A stretch of DNA of 6,148 nt from Bauldia sp. (GCA_020442095.1 JAGRKY010000439.1:1-6148); one strand, 5' to 3'. Positions 1 to 5,868 are shown, counted from the first letter of the stretch. Notes: a model not told the origin generated them from the sequence alone. Made by a program: numbers and translations.

Positions 1-275
1 CCTGCGCGCTCGGCCAGGCGTCGTCGTCGATCATGGCGCGCCACATCGTCGGCGCCAGCGCGGAAGAGTTGCGCGCGGTCCGCGAGACGATGCGGAAGAT
101 GCTGAAGGAGGATGGCCCGCCGCCGGAAGGCCGCTTCGCCGACCTCCGCTTCCTCGAGCCGGTCCGCGACTACAAGGCGCGCCACGCCTCGACCATGCTG
201 ACCTTCGACGCCGTGGTCGACGCGCTCGACCAGGTCGAGGCCGCGGCGACGACACCGGCCCCGGCAACGAATTGA
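1..275 (+). CDS. Iron-sulfur cluster assembly scaffold protein, IscU/NifU-N type (3' part only)
   Basis: The gene is cut by the window edge; the open frame runs in from the left, and the first complete codon (3-5) is a cysteine. The 90 visible residues begin CALGQASSSIMARH, which matches the second cysteine motif of IscU/SufU scaffolds (Cys, then a small/Ser-rich helix start). Proteins of this family hold a nascent Fe-S cluster on conserved cysteines in the cytoplasm and pass it to apoproteins. The middle segment (PPPEGRFADLRFLEPVRDYKARHAS) reads like the rhizobial form of the family. In SufU/IscU the C-terminal helix starts with an R-x-x-C motif; here the equivalent position (codon 189-191) is Ser. 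The ATG at 33 is internal, not the start. The stop at 273-275 lies just before the next gene, so the two are probably co-transcribed. The family call is firm; whether it is a working scaffold is less so. Confidence 0.85.
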   Translation, partial: CALGQASSSIMARHIVGASAEELRAVRETMRKMLKEDGPPPEGRFADLRFLEPVRDYKARHASTMLTFDAVVDALDQVEAAATTPAPATN

Positions 276-283
276 AACGCGTC

Positions 284-592
284 ATGGTCAGGAATATCGG
301 GCTCGCGGTTTTTCTCGGCCTCGCCCTCAGTGTCGGGGCGGTCGCGGAAGACGGCCTGAAGGAGCCCAAGGTGGACAGGCCCGAAAAGTCGGAAATCGAG
401 TACTGGGATTCGGTCATCGACCGGGTGACGCAGCCGAATACCGACGGGCCGCTGACCGACGCGCAGCGCAAGAGCTACCTCGAGAACGACACCGACCAGC
501 TCGACCCCGCGACGACGCGCCTCCAGCCGGTTCCGTTGCCGAAGGCGCGGCTGTCGACCGAGAGGGGCGGCCTCGGCCAGCTCCTCCCGTAA
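284..592 (+). CDS. Small secreted protein of unknown function
   Basis: I do not recognise this protein. From the ATG at 284 it has 102 residues: a signal peptide (MVRNIGLAVFLGLALSVGAVA) with a likely signal peptidase I site after AVA at about residue 21, then a charged, Cys-free mature part of about 80 residues. That part contains a YWDSVIDRV segment and a Pro-rich stretch near the C-terminus. It is probably periplasmic. A TTG at 272 would add MKRV and overlap the upstream stop as TTGA, giving a 106-residue protein. I prefer ATG, but neither start has a clear Shine-Dalgarno. It follows the Fe-S scaffold gene by a few bases and is probably read from the same transcript. The opposite-strand frame here is Arg/Pro-rich and looks like a shadow. 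Coding status is supported by the signal peptide and the tight gene order. Confidence 0.7.
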   Translation: MVRNIGLAVFLGLALSVGAVAEDGLKEPKVDRPEKSEIEYWDSVIDRVTQPNTDGPLTDAQRKSYLENDTDQLDPATTRLQPVPLPKARLSTERGGLGQLLP

Positions 593-596
593 CCGG

Positions 597-1082
597 CTAT
601 TGAAGCTCCGCCGGGGTCTTGTCCTTCACCTGCGGCCAGAACCCGTCGGCCTTGCCGATGTTGCCGGGGATATCCATGCTCCACACCAAGGTCGCCCGTT
701 CATTCGCCTGCACGTAGAGGTGATCGTCGACGATCTTCCAGGCATTCGGATCGATATCGACCTTGTAGCCGAGCGACATCGCCATGGCGCAGAAGCCGCC
801 ATAGGCCGGGATGTAGGATGCAGGAGCCGCGAGGAAGGCATCGCGGTTGCCGGTTGTGGCGAAGCGATAGGTCGCCCCGTCATGGGTGGCGGTGATGGAT
901 TCGTCGCCGGGCGTCGGCGCGCCTGCGGTGAAGTAGGCGACGGGGTCGTAGCCCTTCAGTGCGAGACCCGAGGCATCGAGGTTGACGGGCGACGTCGAGC
1001 CCGGATCGAAGGCATAGGCGCTGGCAGCGAAGCCGACGGCAACCACGGTAACGGCGATGCGGGCGGTGAGTGCGGCAATCAT
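597..1082 (-). CDS. Secreted YHS-domain protein
   Basis: The 161-residue protein has an N-terminal signal peptide (residues 1-24, cleavage after SAYA) followed by a single YHS domain. The domain opens at LALKGYDPVAYF (40-51) and runs through TYRFATTGNRDAFLAAP (71-87), GGFCAMAMSLGYKVDIDP (95-112) and a W-x-I-x-D-x-x-LYVQ strand (115-125). Exported proteins of this layout are common in Alphaproteobacteria. The YHS domain is thought to bind metal or a small ligand, but the role of this group is not established. Cys98 is the only cysteine. The start is well supported: AGGAGGT at 1090-1096 lies 7 nt before the ATG. The gene converges on the small secreted gene with only 4 bp between the stops, and diverges from yidD. 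Domain identity is firm; function is open. Confidence 0.88.
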   Translation of the reverse strand: MIAALTARIAVTVVAVGFAASAYAFDPGSTSPVNLDASGLALKGYDPVAYFTAGAPTPGDESITATHDGATYRFATTGNRDAFLAAPASYIPAYGGFCAMAMSLGYKVDIDPNAWKIVDDHLYVQANERATLVWSMDIPGNIGKADGFWPQVKDKTPAELQ

Positions 1083-1089
1083 CGTTCGG

Positions 1090-1096
1090 ACCTCCT
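1090..1096 (-). promoter_or_regulatory. Ribosome binding site of the YHS-domain gene
   Basis: The minus strand reads AGGAGGT, a near-perfect Shine-Dalgarno, 7 nt before the ATG at 1082. It is the strongest in the window and fixes the start of the YHS gene. Confidence 0.8.
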
Positions 1097-1158
1097 GTGG
1101 CGATGCGACTGGAGGTGGAGATTAGCCGTTCCGGTTGCGGGCGCGGATCATCTCTCGG

Positions 1159-1183
1159 TCATCTTCCCGTGAAGGGAAGTTGA
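1159..1183. repeat. Inverted repeat between the YHS gene and yidD
   Basis: TCATCTTCCC and GGGAAGTTGA face each other across a 5-nt GTGAA spacer. The arms are 10 bp with one mismatch, and the inner 6 bp (CTTCCC/GGGAAG) are perfect. It lies 18 bp before the first possible yidD ATG and 76 bp before the YHS start, in the 119-bp divergent spacer. It could be an operator serving either gene or a hairpin in the yidD leader. No T-run follows it on either strand, so it is not an intrinsic terminator. Confidence 0.45.
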
Positions 1184-1201
1184 GGGGGCGGCGGGCGGGC
1201 A

Positions 1202-1654
1202 ATGGCCGGCATGGTTGAAAGCCGGGGCCGGATCATCCAGATATCGTGCGTGCCGATGCGGGCGAGGGCGCCCTCCGGCATCGTTTTCGAAGCCCGCCAG
1301 AAGAGTGACAGCAACCCCGTGGCCGATGTCGTGACCTTCCTGACGCGACTGCCCCGGCTTGCCGGGATCGGGCTGATCCATCTCTATCGGCTGTTTCTCT
1401 CGCCGCTGATCGGCCGCGAATGCCGCTACCTGCCGACCTGCTCCGAATATACCGAGGACGCGATCAGGAAATACGGGTTGTGGCGGGGCTTCTGGATCGG
1501 GCTGTCGCGCATCCAGCGCTGCGGCCCCTTCGGCGCCTCCGGCTTCGACCCGGTGCCGGAGGCCCTGCCGGAGCGGGCGCACTGGTATACGCCATGGCGC
1601 TACGGCCACTGGACCGGCAAGCACATCGACCCGAAGACGCGCCTCGACCTCTGA
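1202..1654 (+). CDS. yidD: Membrane protein insertion efficiency factor YidD
   Basis: YidD is a small protein at the inner face of the cytoplasmic membrane that aids YidC/Sec-dependent membrane protein insertion. Both family signatures are present: CRYLPTCSEYTEDAIRKYG (74-92) and RCGPFGASGFDPVPE (106-120), with Cys74, Cys80 and Cys107. Before them is an amphipathic/hydrophobic helix (LAGIGLIHLYRLFLSPLIG, 53-71) typical of the family, and after them a WYTPWRYGHW tail. From the ATG at 1202 the protein is 150 residues, longer than most YidD proteins; the first 45 or so match nothing I recognise. Alternative starts are the ATG at 1256 (132 residues) and the GTG at 1319 (111 residues, closer to family length). 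None has a convincing Shine-Dalgarno, so the start is unresolved. The identity is secure. It converges on the membrane-protein cluster with an 18-bp gap. Confidence 0.93.
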   Translation: MAGMVESRGRIIQISCVPMRARAPSGIVFEARQKSDSNPVADVVTFLTRLPRLAGIGLIHLYRLFLSPLIGRECRYLPTCSEYTEDAIRKYGLWRGFWIGLSRIQRCGPFGASGFDPVPEALPERAHWYTPWRYGHWTGKHIDPKTRLDL

Positions 1655-1672
1655 CCAGACGTCCGGGTTACT

Positions 1673-2173
1673 CTAGCCGCAGAGCGGTGCCACCTGGTGA
1701 ACCTCCTCCAGGAGCGCCGCCAGTTCCGGATAGGTAAGGGGGAAGTCAGAACGCGCGACGAGTCCTTTCGCCGCGGCGTCCTGAATAGCGTCCCTGACGG
1801 GCTCGCCCCGCGTCCCGTCCCATTCCTGCCGAACGCCTCGCGCCTCCAACTGGGACAGATCCCGGTCGGCGATCGCAAGGCTGAGGGCGCGCTGGTGGAA
1901 GTATTGCGAAATACGGGTGCGAAGCCGCTTCCGCGCATCCGGCTGGCAGAGGGTTCCCGTGTCTTCGGCCAGCAACTGCATCACGCCTTCGCTGACGAAC
2001 GCGCGTCTTTCTTCGTCCACCTCCCGGTCGAATTCAGGCTCGTAGATGACGACTTCCTTGAACTGGGAATCCGCGCGCACGTAATAGGGGATCGAAAGTC
2101 CGACCGCCACGGACATGCCTGTCAGCAGGCAGGCGAGCTTCGCAAAATCCGAAAGCCGGTTCTCTTTCGTCAT
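1673..2173 (-). CDS. Unknown single-pass membrane protein, last gene of a three-gene cluster
   Basis: I do not recognise this 166-residue protein. A short, mildly basic N-terminus (MTKENRLSDFAK) is followed by a hydrophobic segment at about residues 11-31. This could be a membrane anchor or a signal peptide; I favour an anchor because no clear cleavage site follows. The remaining 135 residues are charged and mostly helical in character, with a basic run at RKRLRTR (81-87) and a C-terminal LAALLEEVHQ helix. They would lie in the periplasm. Cys76 and Cys165 flank the soluble part and could form a disulfide. The start overlaps the stop of the gene before it as ATGA (2170-2173), the usual sign of translational coupling. 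The opposite-strand frames lack any family features. Coding status is well supported by the overlap and length; function is unknown. Confidence 0.75.
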   Translation of the reverse strand: MTKENRLSDFAKLACLLTGMSVAVGLSIPYYVRADSQFKEVVIYEPEFDREVDEERRAFVSEGVMQLLAEDTGTLCQPDARKRLRTRISQYFHQRALSLAIADRDLSQLEARGVRQEWDGTRGEPVRDAIQDAAAKGLVARSDFPLTYPELAALLEEVHQVAPLCG

Positions 2174-2454
2174 TTTCCGGACTCAAGCGGGACGGTGATA
2201 TCGTTGAAGGAGTCGTCGATCCTGTTCGGCGCCTTCGCCCCGAGAGGCTGCAGCTCGAAGCGCAGATACTGCGGCTGGCCGAACGGCAGGACACCCATCA
2301 CCAGCTTGGCGAGGACATAGCCGAGGACGACGAAGCCAACGCCCTGGAGAATGCTGAAGGGGGAGGGCATCCGGAATTCACCCTGGGCCGGCAGCGGCGT
2401 GGGGCGTCGGTCCACTGGCCGATCAGGAGTCCGTTTGCCGAAGCTGGTGGACAT
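2170..2454 (-). CDS. Unknown small membrane protein, middle gene of a three-gene cluster
   Basis: I do not recognise this protein. From the ATG at 2454 it has 94 residues: a basic, Pro-rich N-terminus of 28 residues, one hydrophobic segment (about 33-55, ILQGVGFVVLGYVLAKLVMG), and a polar tail of about 40 residues ending near ITVPLESGK. The basic N-terminus suggests the tail faces the periplasm. The start at 2454 sits 7 bp after the upstream stop with a weak GAGGG ahead of it. A second ATG at 2370 has AGGGTGA 7 nt upstream and would give 66 residues beginning just before the membrane segment; base use in 2371-2454 is slightly less GC-rich at third positions, so this shorter form is a real alternative. 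Its stop overlaps the next start by 4 bp. The tight packing is the main reason to accept it as a gene. Confidence 0.65.
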   Translation of the reverse strand: MSTSFGKRTPDRPVDRRPTPLPAQGEFRMPSPFSILQGVGFVVLGYVLAKLVMGVLPFGQPQYLRFELQPLGAKAPNRIDDSFNDITVPLESGK

Positions 2455-2461
2455 GGCCGGA

Positions 2462-2992
2462 CTATCCCTCGCACGCGGGCGGCGAGAAGCTCCACAACCG
2501 CTCGGGCACCATCTGTTTCGGATGGCCGACCAGGAGGCGATGAAGGCCGAGATCACCGAGATAGGTCTTCGCGTCTCCCTCCGTGATCTCCTTCAGCTGA
2601 ATCGATATCCGACTGTCCTTTGGCGTGGCGTAGTATTTGAACGAGATTCCACGCAGGTCGTTTTTCTCGAGGTTGCAGAGGTCGGTCGCGCAGCCCATGT
2701 CGCGCATCCGTTGCCGGGACAGGGAGATGAGCGCTTCGCGGTAGTCTGCGGCGGCATCGGTGCTGCAAGGCTCCGCGAGCAGTTTCCTGCCGGCCACCAG
2801 CATCTCGTCCTTCAATCTCTCGCGGCGCTGCTCCGTTGTCTCGCCGACCGGCCCCGGCGCAGTGAAGCGGCTTGCCTGGGTATCGATCACCAAGCCGAGC
2901 AGCGCACCGGCGTTCTGCCATTTGATCCGCATTCCGACGGAGACCACGACGAACGCGAGGCAAGCAACAATAATGACCCGATACAAAGGCAT
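2462..2992 (-). CDS. Unknown single-pass membrane protein with periplasmic cysteines, first gene of a three-gene cluster
   Basis: I do not recognise this 176-residue protein. It starts MPLYRVIIVACLAFVVVSVG, a membrane anchor at about residues 4-22. A charged helical stretch follows (ETTEQRRERLKDEMLVAGRKLL, about 51-72; only partly quoted here as a guide), then a region with four cysteines outside the anchor: Cys76, Cys101 and Cys106 (CATDLC) and Cys174 near the end. If the C-terminal part is periplasmic, two disulfides are possible. Reading on upstream, the frame stays open to a GTG at 3100, but those extra 36 residues look like translated spacer and have no Shine-Dalgarno, so I chose the ATG at 2992, directly before the hydrophobic segment. 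Its own ribosome site is weak. The next gene starts 7 bp after its stop. Nothing visible points to an enzyme activity. Confidence 0.7.
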   Translation of the reverse strand: MPLYRVIIVACLAFVVVSVGMRIKWQNAGALLGLVIDTQASRFTAPGPVGETTEQRRERLKDEMLVAGRKLLAEPCSTDAAADYREALISLSRQRMRDMGCATDLCNLEKNDLRGISFKYYATPKDSRISIQLKEITEGDAKTYLGDLGLHRLLVGHPKQMVPERLWSFSPPACEG

Positions 2993-3131
2993 CGCCGGGC
3001 TCGTTTGAAACAGCCTGTAATTGCGACAGCCTGCACCAATTCCCCCTAAGGGAGTGCTAACCCGATTATCGAAAGATGAAGCATTCGGCGGGTTCAACAC
3101 CCGTTTCGGCAGCCGACCCGGGCTTTCTCGC
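2993..3131. other. Spacer between the TetR gene and the three-gene membrane cluster
   Basis: This 139-bp spacer is less GC-rich than its surroundings and should hold the promoter of the three-gene cluster, which is read from the minus strand. A GATAAT lies on the minus strand at 3069-3064, but no matching -35 is at the right distance, so I do not call a promoter. An 8-bp direct repeat (ACAGCCTG, 3010-3017 and 3026-3033, period 16) and a short CGGGT/ACCCG inverted repeat (3089-3103) are present. Neither is strong enough to name as an operator or terminator. Confidence 0.4.
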
Positions 3132-3734
3132 TCAAGCCGGCGTGCCGGCCTTGTCGGCGACGAGGCCGCGGATCAGCACCGACCACAGATCGTCGAAGAC
3201 TGCATCGAGGCCGGGATCGCTCCACTCCGAGGCGTAAGAGGGGTCGTGGAAGCGGCCGGTCGCGTAGAACAGCGCCTTGCCGGTCGCGGCGGCGTCGCAG
3301 GCGACGAACTCGCCGCGGGCGATCCCGTCGGCGATAATCGCGCCGACCTGTCCCGAAAGCTCCTCGACATGGGCGTGCACCACCTCGCGCGATTCGGAGA
3401 CGATCGCATGATAGGTGGCGAAGAGCTCCGGCTCGGCTCTCGCCTTCTCGCGCTTGATGGCGATCAGGGTGTCGAACCACCGCCGGAGCCTTTCCGCTGC
3501 CGGAGCATCCTCCTCGACGATCTTCCCGAGCGGCGAGCTCACCCGGTGGAGCCAGCGCTCCGTCACCGCGTCGCGAAGCGCCGCCTTGCTCGAAAAATGC
3601 CGGTAGACGGTGCCGTGGCTGACCCCGAGCACACGGGCGACGTCGACGACATTGGCCTTGGCGGGCCCGTGTCGGGTGAGTACCTGCTCGGTCGCGTCGA
3701 GGATGCGGTCGGGGGTCAGAACGGCTTCGGTCAT
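3132..3734 (-). CDS. TetR/AcrR-family transcriptional repressor
   Basis: The 200-residue length is normal for TetR-family proteins. The N-terminal DNA-binding domain is clear: helix 1 (PDRILDATEQVLTRHG, 8-23), then the helix-turn-helix VVDVARVLGVSHGTVYRHF (29-47) followed by the usual SSKAALRDAV. The rest is a helical ligand/dimerisation domain whose subgroup I cannot name, so the inducer is unknown. Its ATG overlaps the stop of the aldo/keto reductase gene as ATGA (3731-3734), so the two are translated together. Its own ribosome site is weak, as expected for coupling. The large perfect inverted repeat upstream of the reductase (4784-4819) is the obvious candidate operator, which would make the pair autoregulated. 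The family call is firm; target and ligand are inference. Confidence 0.92.
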   Translation of the reverse strand: MTEAVLTPDRILDATEQVLTRHGPAKANVVDVARVLGVSHGTVYRHFSSKAALRDAVTERWLHRVSSPLGKIVEEDAPAAERLRRWFDTLIAIKREKARAEPELFATYHAIVSESREVVHAHVEELSGQVGAIIADGIARGEFVACDAAATGKALFYATGRFHDPSYASEWSDPGLDAVFDDLWSVLIRGLVADKAGTPA

Positions 3735-4744
3735 CCTGTCGTCGCGGTTTTCCGTTCGCTGTCGAGCATCGCCATCTGATCCGCCGCATAACGGGTGCCG
3801 GCGACGGAATCGGCCGGCATCGCCTGTTCGATAGCAGCAAGGTCGTCGCCGTCGAGCGCGAGGTCAAGCGCGCCAAGCGCCTCGGTCAGCCGGTCGAGCC
3901 GGCGGGCACCGACCAGCGGCACGATATCCTCGCCCTGGGCGAGCACCCAGGCGATCGCCACCTGGGCGACGGTCGCGCCCTTCGCCTCAGCGACGGCGCG
4001 CAGCGACTCGACGAGGGCGAGGTTGTGCTCGACATTCGCGGCGCTGAAGCGTGGGCTATGGCTGCGGAAGTCGCCGGGAGCGGTGCCGCGGTCCTTCGAC
4101 CAGTGACCGCTGATCAGCCCGCGCGACAGGACGCCATAGGCGGTGATGCCGATGCCGAGCTCGCGGCAGGTGGGGAGGATGTCGTCCTCGATGCCGCGCG
4201 AGATCAGCGAATATTCGATCTGCAGGTCGGCGATCGGATGGACCGCATGGGCGCGGCGCAGCGTGTCGGCGCCAACCTCGGACAGCCCGATGTGGCGGAC
4301 GTGGCCGGCCTTCACCAGATCGGCGATGGCGCCGACCGTCTCCTCGATCGGGACATTCGGATCGAGACGACCGGGACGGTAGATGTCGACATGGTCGGTG
4401 CCGAGCCGGACAAGGCTGTAGGCGAGGAAGGTCTTGGTCGCCGCCGGCCGGGTGTCGAAGCCGATCCAGCTGCCGTCGGGGCCGCGCAGGGCGCCGTATT
4501 TGACGCTGATCACCGCCTTGTCGCGGTCGCGCCCCTTCAGCGCTTCGGCGATCAGCAGCTCGTTGTGGCCCATCGCATAATAGTCGCCGGTGTCGAGGAG
4601 GGTCATGCCCGCGTCGAGCGCGGCATGGATGGTGGCAATGCTTTCGTCGCGGTCGGCCGGGCCATAAAGCGCCGACATACCCATGCAGCCGAGGCCGAGC
4701 GCGCCGACCGTGGGGCCGTCCTTGCCGAGTGTGCGCGTGATCAT
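3731..4744 (-). CDS. Aldo/keto reductase
   Basis: The 337-residue length and whole-length fold signatures fit the NADP(H)-dependent aldo/keto reductase (TIM barrel) superfamily, which reduces aldehydes and ketones in the cytoplasm. Seen: the opening RTLGKDGPTVGALGLGCMGMS (partly, residues 4-24), LLDTGDYYAMGHNE (49-62) with Asp51 and Tyr56 of the catalytic tetrad, Lys82 in VISVKYG, then IYRPGRLDPNVPIEETVG (121-138), the barrel strand HIGLSEV (151-157), and the cofactor-binding C-terminal region VAIAWVLAQGEDIVPLVGARR (262-282). The usual catalytic His of the QHR motif is replaced by Gly125. The start at 4744 has GGGAG 7 nt upstream; the open frame reaches 4813 but that part overlaps the palindrome. 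First gene of a two-gene operon with the TetR gene. Natural substrate unknown; detoxification of a reactive carbonyl is a guess. Confidence 0.93.
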   Translation of the reverse strand: MITRTLGKDGPTVGALGLGCMGMSALYGPADRDESIATIHAALDAGMTLLDTGDYYAMGHNELLIAEALKGRDRDKAVISVKYGALRGPDGSWIGFDTRPAATKTFLAYSLVRLGTDHVDIYRPGRLDPNVPIEETVGAIADLVKAGHVRHIGLSEVGADTLRRAHAVHPIADLQIEYSLISRGIEDDILPTCRELGIGITAYGVLSRGLISGHWSKDRGTAPGDFRSHSPRFSAANVEHNLALVESLRAVAEAKGATVAQVAIAWVLAQGEDIVPLVGARRLDRLTEALGALDLALDGDDLAAIEQAMPADSVAGTRYAADQMAMLDSERKTATTG

Positions 4745-4783
4745 GTTGACGTCTCCCGTGTTGGTGGAGAAGTCAGTATGCAT

Positions 4784-4819
4784 GATGTAATGACAGATTT
4801 CAATATCTGTCATTACATC
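4784..4819. promoter_or_regulatory. Perfect 15-bp inverted repeat, probable TetR operator
   Basis: The arm GATGTAATGACAGAT (4784-4798) and its exact reverse complement (4805-4819) are separated by 6 nt, TTCAAT. All 15 base pairs match. It is strikingly AT-rich for this genome and lies 40 bp before the reductase start. The gene pair it precedes encodes a TetR-family repressor, a family that binds palindromes of this kind as one or two dimers. The putative promoter's -10 lies in its centre, so a bound protein would block transcription. The predicted transcript would start inside the arm, which argues against an RNA hairpin role. Confidence 0.75.
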
Positions 4820-4827
4820 GATGTCAA
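4800..4827 (-). promoter_or_regulatory. Candidate sigma-70-type promoter of the reductase-tetR operon
   Basis: On the minus strand a consensus TTGACA (4827-4822) is followed, after 16 nt, by TATTGA (4805-4800), a weak -10 match (3 of 6). Transcription would start near 4793 and give a leader of roughly 48 nt before the ATG at 4744. The -35 is convincing; the -10 is not. It overlaps the palindrome almost wholly. Confidence 0.45.
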
Positions 4828-4841
4828 AAGCCTCCGGTCCC

Positions 4842-4858
4842 TGGCCCCGTATGGGCCA
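4842..4858 (-). terminator. Possible weak terminator hairpin after the mbfA-like gene
   Basis: TGGCCC and GGGCCA form a 6-bp stem around a 5-nt loop, starting 13 nt past the stop of the mbfA-like gene as read on the minus strand. A TTTT run follows only about 11 nt later, so this is not a classical intrinsic terminator. It may still separate the iron gene from the reductase operon. Confidence 0.3.
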
Positions 4859-4871
4859 TGAGAGCTGGCAG

Positions 4872-5849
4872 TCAGGCGCTGCCTATCAATATCCCTGTGA
4901 CGAAGACGAGCAGGCCGCCGACCACGATCTGGTAGGCGGCGCGGAGGAACGGCGTGTCCATGTAGCGGGCCCGCACCCAGGCAATCGCCCAGAGCTCGGC
5001 GATGACAACGGCAATGGCGACGATCGTCGCGATCCAGAAATGCGGGATCAGGTAGGGCAGGGTGTGGCCGACGCCGCCGACCGTGGTCATCAGGCCGGTG
5101 ACCCAGCCACGCACCCAGGGATGACCGCGCCCGGTGAGGGTGCCATCGTCGGAGAGAGCTTCGGCGAACCCCATCGAGATGCCGGCACCGACCGACGCCG
5201 CCATGCCGACGAGAAACGTCGCCCAGGTGTCATGGGTGGCAAAGGCGGCGGCGAAGACCGGTGCAAGGGTCGAGACCGATCCGTCCATCAGGCCGATCAG
5301 GCCGGGCTGGACGATCTGGAGAACGAAGGCGCGGCGTGCCGTCTCGCGCTCCTCGTCGCGGTCGGATTCGCTGACGCCCGCCTCGAGCTTGTGGGCGAGC
5401 GCCTCGTGCGAATCCTCGATATCGGCGAGGTCGCCAAGGAGTTTCCTGACCTCGGGGTCGGTGCTGCGCGCCGCCGCCCGACGATAGAAATTGGCCGCTT
5501 CGGCTTCCATCGACTCGGCGCGTTCGCGCATGGCGTCGATATTGAAGCTGTCGGTCATCCAGACGGGCTTCCGGCGGATGAAGCCGCGCACGTCCTCGCG
5601 CCGGATGAGCGGGATGTGGTTTCCGAACCGCGTCTGGAAGAGTTCGAGCAACCGCCGCCGGTGGTCGTTCTCTTCCTCGGCCATGGCGACGAAGATGTCG
5701 GCGGTGGCCGGATAGGATTCGCGCAGCTTTTCGGCAAATTCCCGATAGATGCGGCCGTCCTCTTCCTCGTTCTGGACGGCGAGCGCCAGCACCTCGCGGT
5801 CGGTGAGGTCGGAGAAGGCTTTCTGGGAGGCGAACGGGAGGATCGGCAT
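4872..5849 (-). CDS. mbfA: MbfA-like membrane-bound ferritin / VIT-family iron exporter
   Basis: The 325-residue protein fuses a cytoplasmic ferritin/rubrerythrin-like domain (about 15-155) to a VIT1/CCC1-type membrane domain (about 175-325), the layout of MbfA. In Bradyrhizobium and Agrobacterium, MbfA exports iron from the cytoplasm and protects against iron and peroxide stress. Diiron ligands are in place: Glu28-30 with Tyr35, the ExxH at Glu60-His63, a Glu cluster at 112-117 followed by NFY, and the second ExxH at Glu145-His148. The membrane part has LIGLMDGSVSTLAP (184-197) and GISMGFAEALSDDG (223-236), VIT hallmarks, and about five hydrophobic helices (near 178-202, 209-231, 247-266, 270-294, 303-324). 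AAGG lies 8 nt before the ATG. It is transcribed away from thrS, with a possible Irr site just upstream. The length matches the family; nothing is missing. Confidence 0.93.
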   Translation of the reverse strand: MPILPFASQKAFSDLTDREVLALAVQNEEEDGRIYREFAEKLRESYPATADIFVAMAEEENDHRRRLLELFQTRFGNHIPLIRREDVRGFIRRKPVWMTDSFNIDAMRERAESMEAEAANFYRRAAARSTDPEVRKLLGDLADIEDSHEALAHKLEAGVSESDRDEERETARRAFVLQIVQPGLIGLMDGSVSTLAPVFAAAFATHDTWATFLVGMAASVGAGISMGFAEALSDDGTLTGRGHPWVRGWVTGLMTTVGGVGHTLPYLIPHFWIATIVAIAVVIAELWAIAWVRARYMDTPFLRAAYQIVVGGLLVFVTGILIGSA

Positions 5850-5868
5850 GGGGCGGACCTTGATGAAT

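Noticed and set aside
1097..1140. EcfG-type (GGAAC) general stress promoter before the YHS gene
   Set aside because: GGAAC is present on the minus strand, but no GTT lies at the required 16-17 nt distance.
600..1172. A 190-codon plus-strand open frame opposite the YHS gene
   Set aside because: The minus frame has a signal peptide, a YHS domain and a near-perfect Shine-Dalgarno; the plus frame has none of these.
3010..3033. Direct repeat ACAGCCTG twice with a period of 16
   Set aside because: Eight bases repeated once in a spacer is weak evidence, and no regulator can be linked to it.
3089..3103. CGGGT/ACCCG inverted repeat as a terminator for the TetR gene
   Set aside because: The stem is only 5 bp and no T-run follows on the minus strand.
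3021..3779. A 252-codon plus-strand open frame opposite the TetR gene
   Set aside because: It is a shadow of a clear helix-turn-helix regulator; its composition is Arg/Gly/Asp-rich with no motif.
4025..4861. A 278-codon plus-strand open frame opposite the aldo/keto reductase
   Set aside because: The minus strand carries a full AKR with a good ribosome site. The plus frame is a low-complexity shadow that runs through the palindrome.
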